Made by a program: the position numbers and the translations under genes
Assembly: GCA_000715685.1 (NCBI GenBank)
Contig: KL569415.1
Location: forward strand, 106,282-114,388
DNA: 8,107 nt
Direction: 5' to 3'
From: Streptomyces lilacinus
GTDB taxonomy: Bacteria; Actinomycetota; Actinomycetes; Streptomycetales; Streptomycetaceae
In this document: positions 1 to 5,639 of the stretch, in pieces
Numbering within the stretch: position 1 is the stretch's first letter
Layout of the letters: every line of letters begins with the position of its first letter
The notes under the pieces: model-generated
The model's input: the letters and a program-made list of their open reading frames with translations, nothing else
Database searches by the model: none
What the model was told of the DNA's origin: nothing

Positions 1-683
1 TGTGGGCACCGCTGCTGCTGGCCGTGGCCGCGGTGGTCTACAACGACTGGCTGCTCGAGTTCCTCCTGCCCACCGGACTGGACCCGCGGCACTCCTACGT
101 CAGCGAGCTCTACGCCGCCGACCAGCCCTTCCACGTGCTCTTCAGCGTCATCGAGGTGCTCGCCGCAGGCCTCGTCGCGGCGGGCGCCCTGCTGGCGCTG
201 CGCCACGCCCCCGGCCGGTGGGCGGCGGCCGGCTGGTGGTCCCTGGTCGCCTTCGGCACGGCGTCCGTGGCCGACGTGGTCGTGCCGATGCGCTGCGCGC
301 CCTCGGTGGAGCGACTCTGCGAGGCCGTCAACCCCTGGCACACCACGACCAGCGCGCTGGTGCACGCCGCGCTGTTCGCCTCCATGACCCTGCTGGTCGT
401 CGCGGCGGCGCTCGGCGGGGGGCCCGCGGCGCCGGCCGCCGCCGGGCGGACGCCGGTGCGGCGCTGGGGCCCGTGGGTGCTGGCCAGCGCGCTCACGACC
501 GCGCTGGCCACCGTCGGGCCGCTGTTCGGGCGGCCGGGCTGGCACGGCGTTCCGCAGCGGGCGCACCTGGCGCTCGTGGGCGTGTGGTTCGTCCTGCTGG
601 CCGTCACGCTGCGGGCCCAGGCCCGGCCGCGGCTCGCACGCGTCGGTTTGTCGCCCCGCGCCCGGGGTACCCGGCGCCGGTGA
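1..683 (+). CDS. DUF998 family integral membrane protein, 5' partial
   Basis: This gene runs in from the left edge; the frame is open from base 3 and ends with TGA at 681-683, giving 226 visible residues. It reads as a polytopic membrane protein with about six hydrophobic segments, at visible residues 1-20, 43-67, 74-95, 117-137, 157-175 and 187-205. A conserved-looking core follows the third segment: D91, then VPMRC with C98, and a second cysteine at C106. Near the last helix there is a GVPQR motif (182-186). These match the DUF998 family as I know it; the family has no established biochemical role. The last 20 residues are arginine-rich and presumably cytoplasmic. A GTG at 24 is in frame but lies inside the first helix, so the true start is probably upstream of the window. 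It is the first visible gene of a three-gene operon, with a gap of about 19 bases to the next start. Confidence 0.8.
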   Translation, partial: WAPLLLAVAAVVYNDWLLEFLLPTGLDPRHSYVSELYAADQPFHVLFSVIEVLAAGLVAAGALLALRHAPGRWAAAGWWSLVAFGTASVADVVVPMRCAPSVERLCEAVNPWHTTTSALVHAALFASMTLLVVAAALGGGPAAPAAAGRTPVRRWGPWVLASALTTALATVGPLFGRPGWHGVPQRAHLALVGVWFVLLAVTLRAQARPRLARVGLSPRARGTRRR

Positions 684-717
684 TGAGGAGAAGGCATCGG
701 TGATGAAGAGAAAGCAG
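678..717 (+). repeat. Imperfect 20-bp tandem duplication at an operon junction
   Basis: Two adjacent 20-base units, 678-697 and 698-717, agree at about 17 of 20 positions. Each contains a GTGATG start-like doublet followed by a purine-rich stretch. The first unit carries the stop codon of the upstream gene (681-683) and its purine stretch GAGGAGAAGG (685-694) acts as the Shine-Dalgarno of the next gene. The second unit carries the actual start codon. Confidence 0.75.
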
Positions 718-1578
718 GCGTCCGTCGTCGTGGTGACCGGCGCGAGCGGCGGCGTGGGCCGGGCCACGGCCCGGGCCTTCGCCGCGCGCGGCGCCGACGT
801 CGCGCTGCTGGCCCGGGGCCGCAAGGGCCTCGCGGCCGCCGCGGAGGAGGTCCGGCACGCCGGCGGTCAGGCGCTGGAGCTGTCGGTGGACGTGGCCGAC
901 CACCGGGCGGTCACGGACGCCGCCGATCGCGTGGAAGAGGTGTTCGGGCCGGTCGACGTGTGGGTGAACAACGCCTTCACCGGTGTGTTCGCGCCCTTCG
1001 TCGAGATCGAGCCGGACGAGTTCCGGCGCGTCACCGAAGTCACCTATCTGGGCTACGTCTACGGCACCCACGCCGCCCTGTCCCGCATGCTGCCGCGCGA
1101 CCACGGCACGATCGTCCAGGTCGGTTCCGCGCTGGCCTACCGGGGCATCCCCCTGCAGTCCGCGTACTGCGGCGCCAAGCACGCCATCCAGGGCTGGAAC
1201 GAGTCCCTGCGCTGCGAACTGCTCCACCAGCGCAGCAAGGTCCGTACGACCATGGTGCAGCTGCCCGCCCTGAACACCCCGCAGTTCGACTGGGTGCTCA
1301 ACCGGATGCCGCGCCGCCCCCGGCCCGTACCGCCGATCTACGAGCCCGAGCTCGCGGCCCGCGCCATCGTCCACGCCGCCGCCCACCCGCGGCGCCGCGA
1401 GTACTGGGTGGGCGCCAGCACCGTCGCCACCCTCCTCGCCAACGCCGTCGCCCCCGGCCTGCTCGACCGCTACCTCGCCCGTACCGCCTTCGCCTCCCAG
1501 CAGACCGGCACGCCGGAGCCGCCGCTCGCCCCGGTGAACCTCTGGCACCCCGCCGACGGACCGGTGACACGCAGCTGA
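703..1578 (+). CDS. Short-chain dehydrogenase/reductase (classical SDR)
   Basis: This 291-residue protein is a cytosolic NAD(P)-dependent oxidoreductase of the classical SDR superfamily; its substrate cannot be told from sequence. The Rossmann cofactor motif TGASGGVG is at residues 12-19, the NNA motif at 89-91, and the catalytic Ser-Tyr-Lys at S142, Y155 and K159 (YCGAK). At the position where many SDRs have the catalytic-tetrad Asn (N-x-x-G) this protein has T114 in VTYLG. Basic residues after the second strand (R38, R40, K41) would favour NADP(H), which is inference. I chose ATG 703 because AAGG at 691-694 is 8 bases upstream; the adjacent GTG 700 is equally possible and adds one residue. 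The C-terminal 30 residues are proline-rich and extend past the usual 250-residue core. It lies between a DUF998 gene and a TIGR03086-type gene and is presumably co-transcribed with both. Confidence 0.92.
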   Translation: MKRKQASVVVVTGASGGVGRATARAFAARGADVALLARGRKGLAAAAEEVRHAGGQALELSVDVADHRAVTDAADRVEEVFGPVDVWVNNAFTGVFAPFVEIEPDEFRRVTEVTYLGYVYGTHAALSRMLPRDHGTIVQVGSALAYRGIPLQSAYCGAKHAIQGWNESLRCELLHQRSKVRTTMVQLPALNTPQFDWVLNRMPRRPRPVPPIYEPELAARAIVHAAAHPRRREYWVGASTVATLLANAVAPGLLDRYLARTAFASQQTGTPEPPLAPVNLWHPADGPVTRS

Positions 1579-2156
1579 CCGACTCCCGCCGGCGCACCCT
1601 GCTCGCCCGGCACGGCGAGGCGCTGGACCTCTTCACCGACCGGGTGCACGCCGTCCGCCCCGGCCAGTGGGCCGATCCCACGCCCTGCACCGAGTGGACC
1701 GTGCGCGACCTCGTCAACCACCTCGCCGTCGAGCAGATGTGGGTGCCGCCGCTGCTCGAGGGCAAGGGCGTCGAGGACGTCGGCGACGCCTTCGACGGCG
1801 ACCGGCTCGGCGACGCCCCCGTCGCCGCCTGGGACGCGGCGGCGGCCGCCGCCCGCGAGGCGTTCCACGCCCGCGGCGCCCTCACCCGCACGGTGGAGCT
1901 GTCCTACGGCCGCAGCTCCGCGCACGCCTACTGCGCGCAGATGGTCGCCGACCTGGTCGTACACGCCTGGGACCTCTCCCGCGCGATCGGCGCCGACGAG
2001 CACCCCTCGAAGGCCCTCGTCGACTTCACCCGGCACGAGGTCGAGCCGTACGCGGACAGCCTCTCCGGCTCGGGCCTCTTCGCCCGACCCGTGGAGCCGC
2101 CCCCCGGCGCGGACTCCTGGGAGCGGCTCCTCGCGCAGCTGGGACGGCGGGTCTGA
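1575..2156 (+). CDS. TIGR03086 family metal-binding protein (DinB / mycothiol maleylpyruvate isomerase N-terminal type), CTG start
   Basis: This 193-residue cytosolic protein has the layout of the TIGR03086 family, a branch of the DinB-like four-helix-bundle proteins related to the N-terminal domain of mycothiol-dependent maleylpyruvate isomerase. Diagnostic stretches are PTPCTEWTVRDLVNHL (35-50) and DLVVHAWDLSRA (126-137). The likely metal ligands are H49 and H130, with D126 at the third-ligand position that is Glu in maleylpyruvate isomerase. Members are often annotated as thiol-dependent isomerases or transferases, but activity is undefined. No ATG, GTG or TTG lies in this frame between about 1230 and GTG 1644, and starting at 1644 would remove the first helix. 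The family's usual N-terminus (M-T-D-like) falls exactly at CTG 1575, whose last two bases overlap the SDR stop TGA (1576-1578), a four-base CTGA overlap. Translation is therefore probably coupled to the SDR gene. Confidence 0.85.
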   Translation: MTDSRRRTLLARHGEALDLFTDRVHAVRPGQWADPTPCTEWTVRDLVNHLAVEQMWVPPLLEGKGVEDVGDAFDGDRLGDAPVAAWDAAAAAAREAFHARGALTRTVELSYGRSSAHAYCAQMVADLVVHAWDLSRAIGADEHPSKALVDFTRHEVEPYADSLSGSGLFARPVEPPPGADSWERLLAQLGRRV

Positions 2157-2157
2157 G

Positions 2158-2170
2158 GGCGTTGGACGCC
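2158..2170. terminator. Weak hairpin between convergent genes
   Basis: GGCGT (2158-2162) and ACGCC (2166-2170) can pair with a three-base loop, directly after the stop of the TIGR03086-type gene. The convergent gene ends at 2211, so only 54 bases separate the two stops. There is no U tract, and a five-pair stem is weak. It is the only terminator candidate in this gap. Confidence 0.25.
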
Positions 2171-2192
2171 GGACGCCTTGGCTTGCGGCTCC

Positions 2193-2228
2193 CTACTGCT
2201 CCAGCGCCATTCACTTCTCCAGCGCCAT
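2193..2228 (-). repeat. 18-bp tandem duplication spanning a stop codon
   Basis: Read on the minus strand, 2228-2211 is ATGGCGCTGGAGAAGTGA and 2210-2193 is ATGGCGCTGGAGCAGTAG. The units match at 15 of 18 positions and both end in a stop. The first is the natural 3' end of the secreted-protein gene (M-A-L-E-K-stop). The second follows in the same frame and would add M-A-L-E-Q before a back-up TAG if the TGA were read through. Confidence 0.85.
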
Positions 2229-2714
2229 GTTGACCGGGTTGAGGTCGAAGACGAACGAGGTCCCGCCGCCGGCCGCCGTGCCGCTTCCGGTCTCGGACTC
2301 CCTGGCGGGGTGGAAGACCCCGGCCGTGGTGTTGCCGCTGCCGCTCTCGTTGACCTGCCCGAAGTTGTTCTCGAAGGTCCTGTTCACCGTGAGGGTGATC
2401 GTGTCACCGGTGCTGGGGAAGGTGATGGTGTCGGTGGTCTGGGTGGTCACCGTGGAGCCCGAGATGGAGAAGGTGCCCTGCATCGTGAGGTTGCCGCCGA
2501 CGAGGTCGGGCCGGGAGAAGGACGAACAGCGGACACTGCCGTTGCCGTGCGCGTCCCCGACCACACCACCGACCGACATCTTCATGGTGATGAGGCAGGT
2601 CATGACGGTGTCGGCTCTCCGAGCCGCCGCGCCGCCGGGTGCGGTTCCGAGCACGAGCAGTCCCGCTGCGAGGGCCGCACTGGCGGCTCGGCGTGCGGTC
2701 GTGACTGGGCGCAT
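2211..2714 (-). CDS. Secreted Thr-rich protein of unknown function
   Basis: I do not recognise a named family. The 167-residue product starts with a typical export signal: basic n-region with R2 and R8-R9, hydrophobic stretch at about 11-24, and an AAA cleavage region near residue 31. The mature part is small, rich in Thr, Ser and Gly, and has alternating polar and hydrophobic residues (for example 80-114), suggesting an all-beta fold. Two cysteines, C40 and C63, could form one disulfide outside the cell. ATG 2714 was chosen because GGAGG (2729-2725 on the minus strand) lies 10 bases upstream and it begins the signal peptide directly; the in-frame ATGs further out, up to 2819, would put a long non-signal extension in front. 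It ends in an 18-base tandem duplication with a second stop. The gene upstream on the same strand is DUF6585-like, 211 bases away and probably separated from it by a hairpin. Confidence 0.75.
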   Translation of the reverse strand: MRPVTTARRAASAALAAGLLVLGTAPGGAAARRADTVMTCLITMKMSVGGVVGDAHGNGSVRCSSFSRPDLVGGNLTMQGTFSISGSTVTTQTTDTITFPSTGDTITLTVNRTFENNFGQVNESGSGNTTAGVFHPARESETGSGTAAGGGTSFVFDLNPVNMALEK

Positions 2715-2872
2715 GGTCGATCGTCCTCCCTGCTCATCGGTGGATCCCGCTGTCCAGCGCGGAATCACGGTCGGGAGGACGGTGCGCACCATCCCTGGGT
2801 GAATCGTCCCGTTCATCATGGAATGGCGACATCACTCACTTGGGTGGTACTGCGGGAGAGACCCTGCTGCTC

Positions 2873-2917
2873 GGGGGTGGGGGCGTGATCGCCGGCCGGT
2901 CGCATGCCGACACCCCC
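2873..2917 (-). terminator. Probable hairpin terminator downstream of the DUF6585-like gene
   Basis: GGGGGTG (2873-2879) pairs with CACCCCC (2911-2917), and inside it GCGTG (2883-2887) can pair with CATGC (2903-2907) with one G-U wobble. It sits 9 bases beyond the stop of the minus-strand gene ending at 2926. No U tract follows, which is common in Streptomyces. The outer arm is part of an eight-base C run (2913-2920). Confidence 0.5.
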
Positions 2918-2925
2918 CCCGGCCT

Positions 2926-3609
2926 TCAGCCGACGCGCGGTGCGGAATCGCGGAGCTCGGCGAAGAGTGTAAGGAACACCGCGTAATTGGGGACCGTCCC
3001 GAGTTCCCTGCCGCACGTCCTGGTCCATCCTCCGGCCAGCTTGACGGTGAGCCAGCCGTCCTTGACCACCGCCGGACCGACGCGCTCCCACGGCACCGCC
3101 TTCTTCCCCTTCCAGACCAGACCGTCAGCGGTGAGCCCGAAGTCTCCGAAGGAGACCTCCCGCCCCTGCCGGAGTTGTTCCCGTGCGATCGGCAACCGCT
3201 TGGCGGCGACGTGCTTGCGGAGCGTCTCGCCGAGTCCGTAGTAGCGGTACCCGTGGTCGCCCCGGCTCTTGTAGTAGGCCGAGATCTTCGTTGACCTGCC
3301 GTCCGCGCAGACGATGGTGAAGGTGAAGTAGGTGGCGTCGTAACGACCGTTGTACGTACGGTCGGTGACCTTGGCGACCACCTCGACCATGTCGTCGAGA
3401 GGGAACGCCTCCGGTGACTGTCCGTGTTCGTGACGGACGATGCCACGGCTGAATTCGTAGGTGTGGTTGACCTTTTTGCGCGATATGCCGCCGGTCAAGG
3501 CGTATACGTCGATCAGATCACCCAAGTCGCGTCGCTGAGCGACGGCTTGGGCCTCCGGCGTGACAACGCGCCATTCGCCGTCCCTGGGCAGGATGAACAT
3601 ATCCGACAT
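2926..3609 (-). CDS. DUF6585-like protein of unknown function
   Basis: This 227-residue protein has no signal peptide or membrane helix and is probably cytosolic. Its pattern resembles DUF6585 family members: an N-terminal segment with a D-V-Y element (34-36), a beta-rich centre with YFTFTIVCADG (94-104), a YGLGETLRKHV stretch (124-134), LP (139-140), GREVSFGDFGLTADGL (149-164), VPW (172-174), a DGWLTVK strand (184-190) and VPNYAVFLTLF (206-216). The DUF6585 assignment is from memory of the family pattern; the domain has no known function, and the alternating strands suggest a PH-like fold, which is inference. ATG 3609 is preceded by AAGGG seven bases upstream on the minus strand; ATG 3600 is a weaker alternative. 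It is divergent from a small membrane-protein gene (134-base gap). Its early codons include more A/T third positions (GAT, GTT, CAA, GTA, TTG) than the operon at the left end. Confidence 0.72.
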   Translation of the reverse strand: MSDMFILPRDGEWRVVTPEAQAVAQRRDLGDLIDVYALTGGISRKKVNHTYEFSRGIVRHEHGQSPEAFPLDDMVEVVAKVTDRTYNGRYDATYFTFTIVCADGRSTKISAYYKSRGDHGYRYYGLGETLRKHVAAKRLPIAREQLRQGREVSFGDFGLTADGLVWKGKKAVPWERVGPAVVKDGWLTVKLAGGWTRTCGRELGTVPNYAVFLTLFAELRDSAPRVG

Positions 3610-3697
3610 GCCGACACCCTTGTACGTCCTCCGACAGATTCGAGGCAGCGTAACGCGCGGGCGCCGTGGAAGACGATCAAAAGGGTGAGATCGCCTT

Positions 3698-3703
3698 TAG
3701 ACT
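3698..3703 (+). promoter_or_regulatory. Possible -10 element for the small membrane-protein gene
   Basis: TAGACT fits the TANNNT -10 consensus and lies 41 bases before the ATG at 3744, giving a leader of about 34 bases ahead of the AAGGAG. No good -35 is seen at the usual distance, so this is a weak call. A TTGACG at 3703-3708 lacks a suitable -10 partner. Confidence 0.2.
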
Positions 3704-3743
3704 TGACGATCACCGTGTCGGCTCACAGTTCAAAGGAGATGGA

Positions 3744-3944
3744 ATGGCACAGCCTCCCTTTGCCGCCCTGTCCACCGCGCTCGCGGCGCTCGGGACGGCC
3801 CTGGGCTTCCTCACGGTCCAGTTGGGTGCGGACGGATACGGGCAGTACGTCGAGTCCGTGGCCACCGCCAGCGTCGTGATGTGGACCACCGCGTGCCTGA
3901 CGGTCGTCTCGTGGGTCCGCTACCGCCAGATGAACTCGGACTGA
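3744..3944 (+). CDS. Small two-helix membrane protein
   Basis: This encodes 66 residues with no family that I recognise. Two hydrophobic segments are visible at about 8-27 and 39-58, separated by a short polar loop containing GADGYGQYVES (28-38). The C-terminus ends in a basic-then-polar tail (RYRQMNSD, 59-66). The topology is therefore a small hairpin-like inner-membrane protein. ATG 3744 was chosen because AAAGGAG (3732-3738) lies five bases upstream; the longer in-frame start at 3666 has no such site and would add an unlikely charged extension. It is transcribed away from the DUF6585-like gene and followed 11 bases later by a perfect 16-pair hairpin, so it is probably a single-gene transcript. 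It could be a small holin-like or regulatory membrane peptide, but nothing in the sequence selects between these. Confidence 0.68.
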   Translation: MAQPPFAALSTALAALGTALGFLTVQLGADGYGQYVESVATASVVMWTTACLTVVSWVRYRQMNSD

Positions 3945-3955
3945 GTTCCACCGAT

Positions 3956-3994
3956 GCCGACGGGCGCCGGGGCATCGGCCCGGCGCCCGTCGGC
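3956..3994 (+). terminator. Strong hairpin terminator, 16-bp perfect stem
   Basis: The arms 3956-3971 and 3979-3994 are exact reverse complements of 16 bases with a seven-base loop (3972-3978). It begins 11 bases after the stop of the small membrane-protein gene. There is no U tract. Confidence 0.85.
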
Positions 3995-4001
3995 GTGCGG
4001 G

Positions 4002-4022
4002 GGCCGCGAGTGCCTCGCGGCC
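4002..4022 (+). terminator. Second tandem hairpin, 9-bp perfect stem
   Basis: GGCCGCGAG (4002-4010) and CTCGCGGCC (4014-4022) pair perfectly around a TGC loop. It starts seven bases after the first hairpin and probably reinforces termination before the lectin gene. The remaining 164 bases to the lectin start show no clear promoter by eye. Confidence 0.6.
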
Positions 4023-4186
4023 TCGACCGCGCTGCGCGCGTCGACGGGACGAGAGCCCGCGGCGGTGGCTGCGCTGCTGAAAGAGACGGCGAGCGGGGGC
4101 CCTGGCGGAGGCCGCGTCCTGGTCGCATGCTCGTTCCTGGCCGAGTCCCGCACCCAAGGGGGCTCCTACAGGAAGCGGGGACCATC

Positions 4187-4756
4187 ATGCGCAGACGTGT
4201 CATCAGACGTGTCACCAGGAGTGCCATCAGCGGCAGGAGGGCTGTGGCGGTGTTGTGCGGGCCCGCGCTCGTCGTCGCGACGGCCACGGCGGCGGTGGCC
4301 TCGCCGGCCTCGCCGGGCAGTACGTCGTCGGCCGCGGTCGGAGGGACGAAGATCCGGAGCGAGTACCGGATGCTGTTCGCCGACGTTGAGGCGGCGTCGT
4401 TCGCGGACGGGGCACGGGTCATCCAGTACCCGGCCGACGACAGCCTGCCCAACCAGCGGTTCGACCTCGTCGGCCACACCGACGGCACGTACGAGATCGT
4501 GGCCCGGCACAGCGGCAAGTGCCTCGACATCTACGACGCGAGTCAGGCCGACGGCGCGGGGGTGATCCAGTGGCCCTGCAACGGGGACGGCAACCAGCGG
4601 TGGCGCCTGGAGGGCGTCGGTGGCGGGACGTACCAGCTGCGGGTGACGCACAGCGGCAAGTGCCTGGAGGCGTCCTGGAGCGGCACGTCGGGCGAACAGC
4701 TGCGCCAGTACCCGTGCAACGGGGCGGTCAACCAGCACTGGACGCTCTGGCCCTGA
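4187..4756 (+). CDS. Secreted ricin-type beta-trefoil lectin (RICIN / CBM13 domain)
   Basis: This 189-residue protein has an export signal with an arginine-rich start (R2-R4, R7-R8, R11, R17-R18), a hydrophobic core at about 19-37 and an Ala-rich cleavage region near 38. The rest is one ricin B-type beta-trefoil domain, which normally binds galactose- or xylose-type sugars. The three QxW repeat marks are NQRF (89-92), NQRW (136-139) and NQHW (182-185). The second and third subdomains each hold the usual cysteine pair, C112/C131 and C159/C177, after identical HSGKCL stretches; these share an exact 17-base DNA repeat (4508-4524 and 4649-4665). The first subdomain lacks both cysteines and has Phe instead of Trp. 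No catalytic domain is attached. ATG 4187 was chosen because it begins the signal peptide and follows a GGAAGCGGGG purine stretch. It converges on the secreted-protein gene at 4893-5384 across a shared terminator. Confidence 0.9.
   Translation: MRRRVIRRVTRSAISGRRAVAVLCGPALVVATATAAVASPASPGSTSSAAVGGTKIRSEYRMLFADVEAASFADGARVIQYPADDSLPNQRFDLVGHTDGTYEIVARHSGKCLDIYDASQADGAGVIQWPCNGDGNQRWRLEGVGGGTYQLRVTHSGKCLEASWSGTSGEQLRQYPCNGAVNQHWTLWP
4192..4215 (+). repeat. 12-bp tandem duplication in the lectin signal peptide
   Basis: Units 4192-4203 and 4204-4215 differ only in the last base (CAGACGTGTCAT and CAGACGTGTCAC). The period equals four codons, so the protein reads R-R-V-I then R-R-V-T. The duplication doubles the positive charge of the n-region and uses AGA, a rare arginine codon in GC-rich actinomycetes. 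Confidence 0.8.
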
Positions 4757-4837
4757 CCGGCCGGGTCCTCGGGACGTCGTCGACCTCGTCTCGAGGCGAT
4801 CCAACCGTGCAAGCCCCGCAGCGCAGTTCGGCAGCGT

Positions 4838-4882
4838 GCGGTCCGGCCCGGCGGCGGTCACCCCGCGGCCGGGCCGGACCGC
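4838..4882. terminator. Bidirectional hairpin terminator, 15-bp perfect stem
   Basis: The arms 4838-4852 and 4868-4882 are exact 15-base reverse complements around a 15-base loop. It sits between the convergent stops of the lectin gene (4756) and the secreted-protein gene (4893), only 10 bases from the latter. It can serve both transcripts. Confidence 0.85.
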
Positions 4883-4892
4883 GTTCACGGGA

Positions 4893-5384
4893 TCAGGCGT
4901 GGCCGTTGTACCACTGGGAGCACTGTCGCGAGTCGCCCCGCACGAAGCACGCCCGGACCTTGATCGGCGTGCCCTCGCGGAGGTCACCGGGGACGATCTT
5001 CATGTACGGGGAGCGGTGGCCCTTGGTGGAGGCCAGGCGGCCGTCCTCGAGCTCCGCCTCGACGGCGTAGCCGTCGGCGTAGGTGTCCTTGGCGATGAGG
5101 GCATCGCCCGGAATGTTGGGCGCGGGCTGCGGGTCGGCGTTCCAGCGGGCGTACCCGACCACGCGGCCACCGGGACCGACGACGTTGATCGTGACCGACC
5201 CGTCCGCCTCCATGCTGCTGAGGGACGAGAAACCGGCGGCGGACGCCTCGAAGGCGACCTCGGGGGTGAGGTCGCCGGTGTCCGCGGTGTCGGCGGCGTT
5301 GGCGGTACCCGCGGTGAGCGCCGCGCCGGCGAACAGCGCGGCCGTACCGAGGACCGCGCCGGTGCGCTTGCGTATCGAACCCAT
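4893..5384 (-). CDS. Secreted protein of unknown function, single disulfide
   Basis: The 163-residue product has a clear signal peptide: basic start (R5, K6, R7), hydrophobic core at about 8-27 and cleavage after ANA near residue 30. The mature part is acidic at first, then contains a GYARWNADP element (77-85), a GDALIAKDTYADGYAVEAEL stretch (93-112), a TKGHRSPY motif (120-127) and a C-terminal pair C146/C155 that could form a disulfide. I recall similar unnamed secreted proteins in Streptomyces with a GH-SPY motif and a terminal cysteine pair, but I know no function for them. ATG 5384 was chosen because AAGGGG lies six bases upstream on the minus strand and it begins the signal peptide; an in-frame ATG at 5717 would add a stretch without coding character. 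It is divergent from the phospholipase D gene, 272 bases away, and convergent with the lectin gene. Confidence 0.78.
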   Translation of the reverse strand: MGSIRKRTGAVLGTAALFAGAALTAGTANAADTADTGDLTPEVAFEASAAGFSSLSSMEADGSVTINVVGPGGRVVGYARWNADPQPAPNIPGDALIAKDTYADGYAVEAELEDGRLASTKGHRSPYMKIVPGDLREGTPIKVRACFVRGDSRQCSQWYNGHA

Positions 5385-5469
5385 GTGGTTCCCCTTGTTC
5401 TTGTGCGTGCGGCGAGCTGCCGTCACGCAGGTTGTCGCGGACATTACATGGGCTGGTTGCGGGGCGAAC

Positions 5470-5515
5470 GCCGACCCCCCCGACTTCGAGGTCGGCTTGA
5501 CGGTTCGTCGGCAAG
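5470..5515. other. Pair of inverted repeats in the divergent intergenic region
   Basis: GCCGACC (5470-5476) matches GGTCGGC (5490-5496), with an alternative inner pairing of CCGAC (5480-5484) and GTCGG (5491-5495). Next to it, 5496-5515 can fold as CTTG...CAAG with one mismatch around a TTCG loop. They lie between the two divergent starts (5384 and 5657) and could be operators or leader structures. The rest of this 272-base gap, especially 5565-5605, is noticeably richer in A and T. I could not identify a convincing -35/-10 pair. Confidence 0.35.
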
Positions 5516-5618
5516 TACTGTTTCGGCCAATCCGGGAGCTGGGTGCCGGAGCGGCGGATGCCAGGATTGCGTTTATCGCCCATTTTTCACATGTCAACGT
5601 GCAGTTGGTGAGCTCGAC

Positions 5619-5634
5619 TGTCCGCTTCGGGACA
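5619..5634 (+). other. Small hairpin just upstream of the phospholipase D ribosome binding site
   Basis: TGTCC (5619-5623) and GGACA (5630-5634) pair around a GCTTCG loop. It ends eight bases before the AAGGAG of the phospholipase D gene, so in the mRNA it would lie at the edge of the ribosome landing site. Confidence 0.35.
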
Positions 5635-5639
5635 CTGAC

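Noticed and set aside
604..1548. Minus-strand open frame of about 314 codons opposite the SDR gene
   Set aside because: The opposite strand encodes a complete SDR with all motifs; the antisense product is low-complexity and Gly/Ala/Arg-rich.
960..1574. Long upstream extension of the TIGR03086-type frame into the SDR gene
   Set aside because: The extension is an Arg/Pro/Ala-rich shadow of the SDR frame; family similarity begins only at about 1575.
2715..2819. Longer start (ATG 2819 or 2816) for the secreted Thr-rich protein
   Set aside because: It would bury the signal peptide 35 residues inside the protein; GGAGG supports ATG 2714.
3666..3743. Earlier in-frame ATG at 3666 for the small membrane protein
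   Set aside because: The added residues are charged and unlike the rest, and the strong AAAGGAG lies just before ATG 3744.
4757..4837. Inverted repeat CCTCG...CGAGG after the lectin gene
   Set aside because: Only five pairs with a loop of about 20 bases; the 15-pair hairpin at 4838-4882 is the obvious terminator.
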